Shown in pieces: positions 1 through 11,800 of a stretch of DNA of 64,000 nt (position 1 is its first letter; each line of letters opens with the position of its first letter). The DNA lies in NCBI GenBank assembly GCA_948567375.1, contig OX419760.1, positions 27,342,001 to 27,406,000 on the forward strand, given 5' to 3'. Source of the DNA: Lunularia cruciata. Its lineage: Eukaryota; Streptophyta; Marchantiopsida; Lunulariales; Lunulariaceae. A program made the position numbers and the translations under genes. Under the pieces are notes generated by a model. It searched no databases, was not told the DNA's origin, and saw only the letters and a program-made list of their open reading frames with translations.

Positions 1-123
1 CCACTTCAGTATACAATACCAACCAATCTTTGGTTTGACAAGATTAGATGTAATGAACAATGAACAATAGTGAGTAACAAACAATAGCGAGTAATGATGG
101 GTCTTGCTGCAAGGTCTGCAAGC

Positions 124-226
124 GGGGTCAAGGAGAGTCCTTCCCTTGCGAGCCTCCGGGGCGCTGCCCCGGAGGTTTGCTCCTTGACCCCACTTTTCTT
201 ATGGCGCTCCGCTACCCATAAGAAAA
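124..226. repeat. GC-rich nested hairpin module inside the MULE
   Basis: Three perfect stems lie in about 100 bp. The outer stem is GGGGTCAAGGAG (124-135) with CTCCTTGACCCC (180-191). Nested inside it is CCTCCGGGGC (153-162) with GCCCCGGAGG (166-175) and a 3-nt loop. Next to it is TTTTCTTATGG (194-204) with CCATAAGAAAA (216-226). The composition is much more GC-rich than the surrounding element. The role is unknown; it could be a cruciform or a structured transcript start or end in this transposon family, or a separate small palindromic insertion. Confidence 0.75.
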
Positions 227-466
227 TTTGCAAGAGTTGGAGTTGGAGTTTCATCAATTGTATTTTCTTGGTTGCTTGTAATCTGCTTGCACTTGCTACC
301 ACTATGCTTTTTTATATGCTTTCCGATCTGTACTCTTCTTGTGCCTTAATCTTTGATGTTATTTTCATGCCTTTGAACACCCCTCTTTTTTGTTCTTACA
401 CCACTCTTGATGAAACCATTGTAACCTTACAATCTCACATATATTTTGAAGGTTTTGTAACCAAAA

Positions 467-1740
467 TTGGGTGCACATGCACCAAAGGCAATAAGAGAGA
501 TGCTCCGATCAAAATGTGTTCACAATATGGACATAATGTGTTGTGTCCACAATGGTAAGAACACTAACAAAGGCCACTTACACATTAATAGCAATGTTTG
601 CATAGACGGTCCTATCCAAGTAGTCATTCACAAGGGAGAAAAGGGATCTTGGATGATAGAAGTCACCAACGTGAACTATAATCACGAGCTGGCACATGAC
701 ATTGCTTCATATCAAAGTGCAAGAGTACTCTTGGCTACAAAGTTGCAAATTGTGCATCAATTGAGCAAATTTGGCATGGCATTGCATGTACTCTTTGTGA
801 AACCAACATAAGTCATTGGGCAAAAAAGCCAGATATCCATAATGTTAAGCATGCTCAAAAAAGGTAAGCACTTGATGGATGATCTGTTATAGAGCGCTTG
901 TTGGATGTGTCATTAAGCATGGTGTTAACCATGATCTTCAATCCAATTTTGATGGAAATTTGACCCACTTGTTTATTGTGGCAACCACACAAACATTCTC
1001 TGCAAACAAGATTTTGCCCTTGGATTCCACATATAAAACAAATGAATACCAAATGTACTTGTTGCACAAAATTGGGGTTTTAGCAATAAATCAAATGTTC
1101 ATCCTTTTTTGTTGTTTTATACGACATGAAACTTTGAGGATTACAATTGTGCAATGAGAAGCTATAGAAGACCTTTGGCAAAAAGCTTGAAATTGATACA
1201 AGTCGTTGCTTTGTCTTTGTGATTGGCTCTAAACTTGTATTAATGAATGCAATATCATTGGTTTTCTCATGTTCAATCAACATGCTTTGTGTGTGGTACA
1301 TTAACAAGAACATGCTTACCAATCTCCACACAATATTCGACTCCAAAGATTCTTGGACTAGCTTCATGCAATTATGGCAAGGTGTTATTGCTTCTATACG
1401 TGAAGGAGAGTATCACAAAAATATCCATCAACTTACCAACCATACTCCCAATGTGGTTTACCATTATCTTGCATTACATGGTTGAGCCACATGGAGAAAT
1501 TTTTTGTTGCATAACTTCAACATATTTTGCCTCCAAGCATACATCAACTTCTTGAGTGGAAGGTGCACATGCCACGTTGAAGTGCTAGATCCAAAGGTTA
1601 ATTAGAGATTTACTTGGTGTTTATGAGTTGCTTGAAGTTTCTTACAATCAACATCTCTCCAACATTAGCTAGGACAACAATTACCAAGGAACTCGATTAT
1701 TCTACCATGGAGAGAAACCTTGTGGAAAGCTTGTGATGAA
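467..1740 (+). pseudogene. MULE/FAR1-type transposase remnant
   Basis: Plus-strand pieces in several frames align in order with MULE transposases. An N-terminal FAR1-like DNA-binding piece has W-x-I-E-V and YNHELAHD with a later SARVL (about 650-735). The transposase core begins near 1020 with LDSTYKTNEYQM, holding the first catalytic Asp, followed by LLHKIGVLAINQMF. A later piece near 1280-1400 has LCVWYINKNML and W-x-x-F. A C-terminal VEGAHATLK block sits at about 1557-1583 and runs straight into an in-frame TAG. Frame changes and stops rule out a working protein. The family is recognised from motif order; the exact gene boundaries are not recoverable. Confidence 0.8.
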
Positions 1741-2592
1741 GAAGATCTCAATCTGTGTAATGACTGAAGCTCTCAAACAATACCACAAGTTGCTTTCTAT
1801 ATCAATGGATGATCAATGATGCAACAATGTGTTCTCATCAACAATTCACATTCCTTGTTTACATTAGATCAGACAAATGAAAAAATGCCAATGTGTCATT
1901 TGTCTATTTTGCATTTTGACAAGCAATGGTGGCTTCAACAACCATTCACCAATGAACCAATGCGAGAAATGCAAATATTTACGGAGGTCATGGAGTGTAT
2001 TCAACAAAAGCACGAACATTGCTCCCCCATCAACAACACATGATGGAATGTGCTCTTGTTTAGATTGATATGCAAGATTTTGTAATGCATAATCCCTTAA
2101 CGATGCAACCAAGAGACCAACCTTATGGAGCGTTGAGATTGCTATGCAAGATATTGTAGTGCATAATCCCTAAACAATTCAACCAAGAGATCAACCTTAT
2201 GGAACACATCATGCAACACAAAGATTGCAAAATACAGTAGCGAAATCCACAAGATACAATAGTTCTACCTTTAATTAGTGGAGTCACTTTTCTCAAAATG
2301 ATAGATCTCGCAATGGTGCTCATCAGGTACAAAATGAGCACAGCAGGGACTATCATGAACTTGGCCACAATGCTAGAACATGTTATAGAACGAATTTCAG
2401 GATCCAACTACAACTAGCAACCATGTCTATTTTGACACAACAGATTGCAATTCCTTCAATTCAAAGCAATTCCATCAAGGAAATGTAGCAAGACCCCAAC
2501 TATAGGACAAGGGCCCTTACCCCTACCTCCCACTATTGATCATTATTCATTAGATCTAATCTTGTCAAACCAAACAATCAGATTGGTTGGTA

Positions 2593-4778
2593 GTGCACAA
2601 TGAGATGGATGAGCAGCAAATGTGAGACAGGTTTACCGATTCCCAATAGACCTCGAAGGTATAACTTGAATAGTACTTGAATATTACATTACTTGGATAT
2701 TGGACAACGTAACTACTGCTTGATAACCGTTAGCCTGACCTCATGAAACATCTGAGGCTGTTGAGATTGTCTCCTGTCAACCAAAAGGGAGAGGAAGAAC
2801 AGTGTTCTTGATGCAAGTGTTAGGTGTGAGACTTTTAACCAAAACATCAAGACTACAAACTAAATAGGGAACATTTTAAGTATTGTAACGCTCGCATACA
2901 AGAATCTTCGCTGACTTGGTGTGTCTGAATCTTAATACATGCAAAGAATCACATGGGGTGGTTCGCTCTAGATGTGTATGTGAGTTTCACCATTTACATA
3001 GCTTTGATACTCTACATACAATGAAACGCGCATATTCGATTTGACCATTCGTTCATAAGGGCTTTACGCACACAAGGTTCGAATTAAACTTTGGTGGCTG
3101 AATTCCTACGTTCATCCCAAGGGGTATTGGTATACATACACAGATGATTTACTCGCCTTCGGTTCCATCTCGTGATCTACCTACACTCGTCTTCATATCT
3201 CCCTTGCGGACTGACTTGTGCTTCACTACAATGCATGCCACTAGGTTTGGACTTTGTGGAGTAAGATTTGCTTATACTGTCTGGTCCAGTTCTACATTGC
3301 TCACAAGAGTGACGGAATTCTGTCCCTGGTGACCTGGGGACAACGGTGAATACATTAGTAGAAGATGATATGAAATTGGTCCAGTCCCTGATCCAGACTG
3401 AACCAAAGGAGCTAACATATCAGAAACCAAGTAGTGGTCATCCTCTCAAAGAACTTCAGGAAGAAGCAATGTAATGTAAACCCGGGAATTTTGACCGGGA
3501 GAGGGTTGTTCAAAACTGGACAAAAAGTATGTCCAGGAGCTCAAGAACCAAAGAAGTGCCTGGGACATGAAATAATTAACTCCTATTGAAGCCACTAGGC
3601 TATAAACTCGGTGGAAGTTTTGGAATACATATCAGGAGTGTTTGATGCCTGTTCAAAAGAACCTCGGAGAGAAACTTCCAGTATTGCGTGGCATACAATC
3701 CATCTGAAGTAGAAATTGCCACTAGCAATATTTGTATCGAGACTAAACTGCCAAAAAACCTTTACACAAAGGACAACGACCCCTCGTAATATCAAAGCAC
3801 AACAAACATGAAAATACCTGCTGCAGAAGAGGTACGAAATTTCCAGAGATGGTAAAACAAGCAAAAGCCAGAGAAAAACACACAAAATGAAGACACGATA
3901 GCCAAACACATTTACTCCTTCAGAAGGTAAACGAGTCCAAAAAAAAAAACCAAAAAAAAACAAGTCAACAAGTTGCTCCCCTTCTTTCCCTTTACTGTTA
4001 AGGCAACCACTTTTCCGCCTTGCAACAACCAGATGATACATCCGGAGCCTCTGCATTCTACAAAAGCCACAGCCAAGGTACATAATCTACAAAAAGCATA
4101 ACAGAAGAGTTAGGGCTCGGTATTGCAGAGAAGTTATTAACAGCAGCAGTAATAGTCAACAACGTCTCTTACTGGTTGTTAATGGCATTAAAAGCCTTAG
4201 GCATTGTGGATAGAAATCCCTTATTTCAGTGGTTACTTCCAAAGCTGAAGGTGAAAGCAAACTACCTGGACTATAGCAATTGAGTTTCCTACTCTATACA
4301 CAGTAAATAATGATTTTACTTACTGCACCCACGTTGATGTCAGAACTATGGGTGATATAGTGAGTAGGAAACCAAGCGCTCCTCTAACTTACTGACTGCC
4401 AGACCAGTTCTTTGATCACCTTAAAAGTGTGGATAAAAAAGTCTAAGCTTTGGAAGTAGATGAATATTAGTCCCCAATGACCTGCACAAGTAGGTGTTGA
4501 TTTTTAAAAGAAACCTTTGCGACAAATAGCTTACTATCCTACGCTTACATATGACACATCTACAATAACATAACTGCAATTCGCCTCAGTAATGACTCGA
4601 ATGGGCCGCTGCCCACTAAAGACAAGACGGCCTAAAGCCCCACTTGTCCTGACCGCTTCCTTAAGAGAACCATCAAACCAGCTATCTTCCATACTGGTTT
4701 GAGACTGAGTGGACTGTGGAATAATGACTTCTGTCAACACCGCCACCACTTTGAGGAGATGTTCCTACTGAAGTCGAA
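2593..4778. other. Intergenic stretch and probable 3' UTR of the CID gene
   Basis: No gene is recognised. The short open frames here lack codon structure or family resemblance, including one on the minus strand at 3595-4083 that crosses A-rich runs near 3940-3960. The part nearest 4778 is expected to contain the 3' untranslated region and polyadenylation site of the minus-strand gene that ends at 4779. I cannot place the transcript end. Confidence 0.5.
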
Positions 4779-7700
4779 TCAATGGAGTGGAGGACGAGGT
4801 GATCGTGGCCTCACGGGAGTCTTGGAGGGGCTCACCCTGAAAAACCAAGCAATCAAGATCAAAAAGAGTAAAATGAATATACCAGTTTACAGTTGTGACA
4901 TTAACTTGATGCAACTGAAAGAATGTCTTCTAGTAACTTTCATCTACCTGATTGGAAGAGAACCCAAAATAGCGCCACTGCAATTGAGAGCCGCCATTGC
5001 GCTTTCAGCCTGGCATACGGTTCCTTCATATGTTAGCTACCTTCAGCTTTTCTGACCGAAATGCTGCGCACTATTCATACAATTCTTCTTGAAGGATCCC
5101 ATAACTTGTCATAACGAATTTTCATTTATCATTTATGATTTTAAGTCAAATTGCCACGGTGAGCAATTGACAATATTCACAAGGATTATCTCGACCCTGC
5201 AAAGGCAGATATTCTATACACCAAGACCAGATTACTGCAGCGCGTGTGCATCTTCCGATGATGGGCGAGACTCCAGCAAATGCGGCAGTGCGCATAGCTG
5301 TGAACTATACAAATTACAAGCCCTGTGATTAGCAGGAGTTCCAAGCACTATGACAATAAACGCAAATATCACTACTTACCAAATAACTTCAATTGAGCTT
5401 GCCACTAAATGGCACATACTTGGAGACAAACCGGAATCAAACTGTGACTCACAAAGGGTGTCAGGTGATTTAATCTAATGATGCCCCTAGCACCTACAGT
5501 GTCCTCGCCTTGTCATTCCCTAATCTAATACGCGCTCACTCAGGGCTTATTTAGACTCAAATTACAAACAGGGAAATGGCTTACCATCACGAATTCCACA
5601 AAGGCAATGCGGGTCGAATGGTGGTAATCACCCAGCAATCTTAAGCGAGCAACCTACACATGAAGAGTGGTACACGTTATCAGAAACAAGCTTAATCTCT
5701 ACTAGAGATCCAGTTGGCTCCAGATCTTATATTACTATGTCGTTGTCACTAGGGTATTAGCATGTTTGCGGACGTAGAACAAATGACGAGGACCAAGGTG
5801 AGTTGCTTTGTTCATGCTTTGCTAGGTCCGGGTGTAGATAGCCTACCTCGCCACATAAGGATTCAAAGAAGAGCTTCACATCTGCCTGTGAAACCTGCGT
5901 GCAACTCAGCCGTCTCAGAGCACAAATCTCTTGGACTGGAAACGACAACAAACACATGCATGAACTAAGAAGGAGGGTTAAGTACAGGATGGTTATGATT
6001 GCATGCATACTCCATGAAAGGGACTTTGTCATGCTAAGATGCTTAGTCCAATGATGTTACTTGCTAAGCAATAACTCATCTTCCTGCTACGTAGTTTTAC
6101 ACAAGCAGCGGGCCATCTCAACCTCCACTTCACCTTCTTATCGATATTTGTACAATATATGGTTCTCGCGCACATCTCCCTTTCATCTTCCGACTGGATT
6201 TGAGATTTATAAAGCAAGAAGATTAGAAAAAGTGAACAAACTCTAGGAGTAATGACCGGCATAACAAAAAAGTTCACAAAATCAGCACGTTAGATGGGTC
6301 ACGATGGCCAGAATCCATGGATCTTAGAGCTAGAAGCCATCCAGCAAACGTACGTATGAAATTTGGTAAGAACTGAAAACAGAGCTGCTAGAGAGATCAC
6401 CTTCATGAGCACAATATCAGTTATGGTATGTAAGAACTTAATACAAATCAGAACCTGAGGACCTAAATAAGACACTTTTGCAAAGGAAACATCAGGTGAC
6501 ATTGTAAGAACGGTAACCTAGGGCAAATCAGAAATTGACCTGAATTGACTTACCCGGGGCAGAAAGGTTGGATTTACTGGTACGATTGCGGTCTTGGACG
6601 GCAAAACACGGACGGGGTAGTATCCCAACATCGTTCCTGCAAGGCTCAGAGCCGCACGAGCCCCCTCTGCATGACAAACTTCACCGATTAGGCGAATAGT
6701 GGACCTAATAGACAATGTTACTGATAATGACAACAGGTACGAAATTCATAGTGCAGTGCATAACTTCAAGAGATAGATTACTACCACCCTATCACGCTGA
6801 ATCACTAGTGTTTCTGCAGAATCTCATGATGGCTCACCCTCGTCAGTGAACTCAACAAATGCAAAGCGCAGTACGGAGTTTGGATCCCCGCAAACACGAC
6901 AATCGACCACCTGGAGCAAGAAAACCAAATGCTTCATGGACCACAGAAAAGATCATCAAGAGAAAAGCAAAAGTCATAAATTCGCAAGAGAAGTGAGGTA
7001 TGCTAGAACTGTACTTACATGCCCGCATGTGATGAACAGTGCGGCAAGCTGCTCCTCCGTTACCTTCTCAACGCATAAAACAGAGGCGGACAGTCAGTTG
7101 CGTCTTCAGTCAAGAATCGGATTTGAGGATCCGTACAAGCTCAAATTTTATACGGTGCACACAAAATGTGGCAAAGCCGGCATTGCTCGATTTAATGGGT
7201 TTGGAACCTAAAACTATCTCAATGCCGACAAACTCTCAACTTGGCAGATCAGTCGATGCCATATGAAGCTAATGCCGCACTTTGAGATTCTCTCTCGAAA
7301 GGAGAATACCTCAAAATCTACCCTCATGTACGCTGGACAAAGGGGAATCAAGCGAGAGATCAGGAGTTTATTTCCCGGATAGATAGACTCTGATTGGACG
7401 AGGCGAAATTAGAAGAAGGCTTACTTGTTGATCGATATCGGAAACATAAACGGTTCTCCGGATACTATCTTCACGTTGTGCACGATTTGTTCTGCTATTA
7501 ACTCTTCGTTTGCCGAGGTTGTAGCCATTTTTCTTCTAAAGCGACAACACACGAGACGGATCAATGAACGAAAGGGAAACGGCTCCAAGAAAGAAACAAT
7601 AAATCAGACGGCTCATCAACCCGATCGGCCAGCACTTACGACTACTTTACAAAGCCCGTGTCATCACAGGTGCAGACCGATCGGCTACATTCATCAACAA

Positions 7701-8333
7701 GCCCATTAAGCGAGCAGCTTGGCGTACCCTGCGCGTATTTCCTTTAGAGGATGCGGCTGATATTGCGGTGGAGTTCGTGTCAGTATGAGAAGGGGGGACG
7801 AACTCCTTGGCTAAGGGGTTCAGCTTCGTCAAGAGATCTTCTAGTTCTCGCATACTGTCATTGCTGACACTGCTGTGCGCATCAAGCGCGCCAGCGTCTT
7901 CATCAGCCTCAGAATCCCGGGGGTCTACAACTCCGTTCGCACGAAGAGGTTGCTGCTGCTGTTGCCCGGGTTGAGATGGGAGCTGCTGTTGTTTAGGTGG
8001 AAGGAGAGGTCCTGATTTCGTCTGTTGCTGCTTTTGATTCGGTTGTTGCGAAAGATTTTGGGGAGTATCTTGCTTCTGCTGCTGCTGCTGCTGCTGCTGA
8101 AGCTGATGCTGTTGTTGTTGTTGCTGCTGCTGCTCCAAGCGCGAGGGCGACGTCTCGAACAGCTGCTGCTTGTTGTCCGGTGCATTGCTGTCCGACGAGT
8201 TGTTGTTGTCCATCGAGAGAATGGGATAAGTTCTGGTCATAGGCAAACTATGCCCCATTCCTAGCCCCATATTTATTCCCATCGTCATTCCAATCCCCAG
8301 ACTTTCAACCCCTGCATTGTCCGCCACTGCCAT
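4779..8333 (-). CDS. CID-type polyadenylate-binding-protein-interacting protein with two RRMs
   Basis: An RNA-binding adaptor expected to dock on the PABP MLLE domain through its PAM2 motif and to affect mRNA translation or stability. Ten exons on the minus strand: 8333-7728, 7535-7425, 7063-7019, 6910-6838, 6666-6554, 6193-6134, 5894-5847, 5653-5585, 5009-4948, 4836-4779. They join in frame to 414 aa. Residues 68-86 are a poly-Gln tract. PAM2 (KLNPLAKEFVPP) is near 168-179. A basic linker follows. RRM1 is about 229-303 (RNP2 VYVSDI, RNP1 LRFAFVEF) and RRM2 about 327-402 (RNP2 IYCTNI, RNP1 RIAFVEF). The protein ends in a basic VRPRSPRPP tail, as in Arabidopsis CID8-CID13. The start at 8333 (MAVADNAG) matches the family's usual N-terminus and has G at +4; an upstream in-frame ATG at 8354 is less likely. 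The poly-Gln tract is unusual for this family. Which CID paralogue it corresponds to cannot be told. Confidence 0.93.
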
Positions 8334-8840
8334 CGCACTTCCCTCCCAGATCAATCCTCGCTATGATTTCCTCCCATCCACCTCCTCCCCCGTCCCGTCC
8401 CGTCCTCCACTCTTCTTCTCATCCCCTCTCTCACCTTCATCTGCTCCCCAATCTCATCTCAATTCTCCCTCAGCAGCTCGTTCCCCCTCCCCGATCCGCC
8501 TTCCTCCCTCCTCTTCCTCCTCCTCTCATCAAATCAATCACATCTCGATCACCCCCTCCCTCCGTCCCTTTCTTCCCCTCTCTTCCCTTTCCCCTCAACA
8601 AAGAACGAGTTCTGCACAACTACAACAACAGCAGCTCTAACCTCTCGATCGCTCCTCTCCTCCTCTTCTTCTTCTTCCTCCTTGTTCTTCTTCTTCTGCT
8701 TCTGTTGAAGATGAACGCTTCTCTCCTCTGCTCTCTCTCGTCTGCTCTTCTCTTCAGAACCCTTTCTCTTCCCTTCTACCTTCAGCAGTACTAGGCAGTC
8801 CGACAAGCAGACAGAACAGACGTTCCTCCTCTCCCTCTCA
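8334..8840 (-). promoter_or_regulatory. Leader/promoter region of the CID gene, purine-rich in sense
   Basis: The plus strand from about 8380 to 8840 is dominated by CCT, TCC and CTT runs, so the CID transcript leader would be GA-rich. Open frames on either strand here are low-complexity products of these runs (poly-Pro/Ser/Leu or poly-Glu/Arg) and are not taken as genes. The transcription start is not located. Confidence 0.5.
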
Positions 8841-11800
8841 CGGAAGGAAAGAGCAGCTACTTCTGCACTTCGTGGCGTTCACGGCGACGGCCTTCGTCCG
8901 TAAATCTCCGTAAATTTTCTGTGTGCCGGTCCTCGGCAACCGGGTTTGTCTTCCGTTAGGGAGAACCGGGGTTTGGTTTCCAGTGCATGGGGTTTGCTTG
9001 GCGCTGTCCTGTCTGCCCGACTGCTGCCCGGGTTCTTGCACACATGCATGAATTGCTGAGCCCATAATGGAGCCACACCGGCCATAGACGGTCATACTCC
9101 GCGCGTGGCAAGATTAGGTTAGCACCCAAGTCAAGAACCAAGTTTCTCTTTGGCATCCCCACTCTCATACATCATCATCATGCTACGCGATACCATGCCA
9201 TGTGATGCTCGCGCACTAAGATTACCTACACACTATTGTCGTCATTGTTATCACTCACTGTCCCGGGAGCTTTCCCCAGCATCTTGTCAAAATCCCGGTG
9301 AATTCTATCCTACCGGACTACTGTGTCTGAATGGTTACCGGGAATCATTGGGGCTATCTGCTCTGGTCGGGCTTCTCGTGGAAATACATCTGCTTTTCTT
9401 CCTGAACCTCCGTCATCAGCCAACATAGGCTCATATGTTCGCCGGAAACCGAACCGTGCTAGCATCCTTCAACTCATTCCTCATTCTAAAAGCCATTCTT
9501 GGTAACACAATGTCTGCACTCCTCGGAATAACGGGAATGTTGTGAATATTCACCTGGTTTTCTCCCGGCAGGGCTTGTCGGCTGTGTGGAACTATCCGGG
9601 ATGGACTACCGACCTGCCGGAGCTGCCAAAGTTCCTCAGTCACTCGTCTTTCGTCCATCACCATTTCACGTTAATGAACGTTGGTCGGGAAGTCTTCTGG
9701 CTTTCGCAGACTTTGGCGTTTTCTCATTCCCGAACGGAGATCACAACTGCCATGCCCATGGTCACACTCTGTCGTCTGTCGGCAGAAGTTGACAAGAATT
9801 TCCCATTACAAATAACAATGATCAAATTCATTCATCCATCCATCCATCATCCCTTCCACATTCGGAAGATGCTGCCTTCCCGGCATAGACTGATGACGAG
9901 ATCCTACCCCACCACACCACACCACACCACCATCACGCCATGCCATGTATGCTGGTTTCCGAGACATTAATACCCTTTACGAACGTAGGAGAAGGAAAAT
10001 CTATTATAATGGACGGAAAATCTCAAACCTTCCTTCCGTCTACTTCCGTACGGCTCCAGACGTTCTCCTCGTCCTCCTCCTCCTTAAAGCCTTCAATCGT
10101 CTCCGTCGATATTTGCATGTGTTTTGTTTATCATCTTTCGTCATCTTCGCGACTAAGATCTAACAAGAACGAATCTTCGGGCGTATCAATTTCGTTTGTT
10201 GTTTCCTCTTGAGATGTCGGTCGACCTTATTATTATAATATATTTCTTTTCCTGCGACCTTATTGCAATTAGCCAATTCCTGTACAGTTCCTTGGAGGCG
10301 GAGAAATACGTGGTCCGCCAAAGATTTTCCTACATTATATTTCGAGCTAAAATCGGCAGGAGGTACGTCCATGAGAGAAATGTGTTCTGCTTGTAGGTTT
10401 CGTGGGACTTCCCCGGTGGCGTCTTTTGTCGTTTAGTGATGCAGTAGATTAAGAGACTAGGTTGTCGGTAGAGCGCCTCGACACCTGTAGGTGTTAGTCT
10501 CTCCTCACTATGTAACTTCTAGAGGAGCAACAACAGCACATAGCCTCAGAGATCTTGCCGGTTTGTGCGGGCTCTTGTTCATTAGATGCAAAGCGACAAA
10601 TTTGGCGATCCTGTCAAGTCAATTTAGCATTCTTCTTGTCCCGTAGAGGAATCAGTGGGGTACTTTTGACCAACACCACCTCCCTCCGCTTTCAGACAGG
10701 TTCCAGATTAAGCAAGACAGCTAGTTTGGAGGACAGCTGCTTTGTTTCCCTTCTCCTGTACATTCGGCTCTATGTAACTTCTTTACCAATTTCTCATTAA
10801 CGCGATGTAAATTAAGAAAACTCTGCGTTTCTATTTCTTAGAAAAGAGCCAGAATTAAGATTTGTATAAAGGCAATATATATATAAACAGTGGAAAACAC
10901 GAATATAAACTGTTTTTCAATGACATATTAAAAGGAAAAGTTTGTAAGTCATGAAAATATGAGTTTGATATGAAGCGGTTTTGAAATAACTTTGAGAAGT
11001 TCTTTCAAAACAAATAGAAAATTCCTTAATCGTGAATTAAGCAATCATGATGCGCATAACTACATACCTGGAAATAGGATTCTATTGATCTCAATTCCTG
11101 ATGATTCTGTTACTGCTAAGCAGAATTTCTTGTCGTTCTGAAAATACTTTTAATACGTTTTCTCGAAATACCAGCAATCCAAAGGTTATGGATGAGAGAG
11201 GTAATTCTTTAATGACGGGTTAGAAACTAAGAACCTTCTGTACAAAGTGGTACTAATTTTTTATGTCTTTATATTTGTTTATATGACACAAAATATAGAT
11301 GTACAAGATATCGTATGTAATGAGTCTGTCATGAGAATAAACCGCTAACTATTTAGCATTGAACATTCCATGTGACTCGTGATATATATAAACATATCAA
11401 AATACGGCTCATTAAGATCCGTATCGAGACTATATTTTAATCTGAAAAGGGGCTAACTCGTTAGCTTTTAAGTTGTTTTTATCAAACACATTAGATTATT
11501 ATTTCATATTCGATAAGCATGGATATAAAATAAATCCTCTTATAAATAAAAATTATTTATGCTATAAAATGAACAAAAGATCAACGATATGACATAAAAA
11601 GACTTGCAAATGAGAGGAAAAAATTATGTAAAACTCAATATAATATTGATTACAAGTTTAGATTTTGGCCTTTTCCTAAGTGAGAAGACTGAATCTGTAA
11701 AATTATATATAATTTTTTTTTTCATTTTGTAAAATCATAAATGTCCATGGATCCACCTAGATCAATTAAAGTATTAACCTTCTCAAACTCGGGAATAAAT

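Larger units (their letters stand above)
17..2592 (+). mobile_element. Decayed Mutator-like element (MULE) with terminal inverted repeats
   Basis: Positions 17-73 are repeated in inverted orientation at 2532-2592. Both ends read TACCAACCAATCT from the outside and share TTTGGTTTGACAAGATTAGA, with a few substitutions and about 6 bp missing from the left copy. Just outside lie GTATACAA (9-16) and GTGCACAA (2593-2600), a target-site-duplication-like pair differing by two transitions; MULEs make 8-11 bp duplications. The interior carries a broken MULE transposase in the plus direction and a GC-rich hairpin module near the left end. Terminal repeats, duplication size and transposase type agree with one another. 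The element is certainly immobile now. The repeats are shorter than in classical Mutator elements. Confidence 0.8.

Noticed and set aside
3060-3090. B-box-like GGTTCGAATT
   Set aside because: No A box at the right distance and no acceptor stem.
3595-4083. A 162-codon minus-strand frame downstream of the CID stop
   Set aside because: It crosses poly-A runs, has no recognisable domain and lies where the CID 3' UTR is expected.
10440-10510. tRNA-like A-box words (GTCGGTAGAGCGCC)
   Set aside because: No B box or cloverleaf pairing follows; not a tRNA gene.
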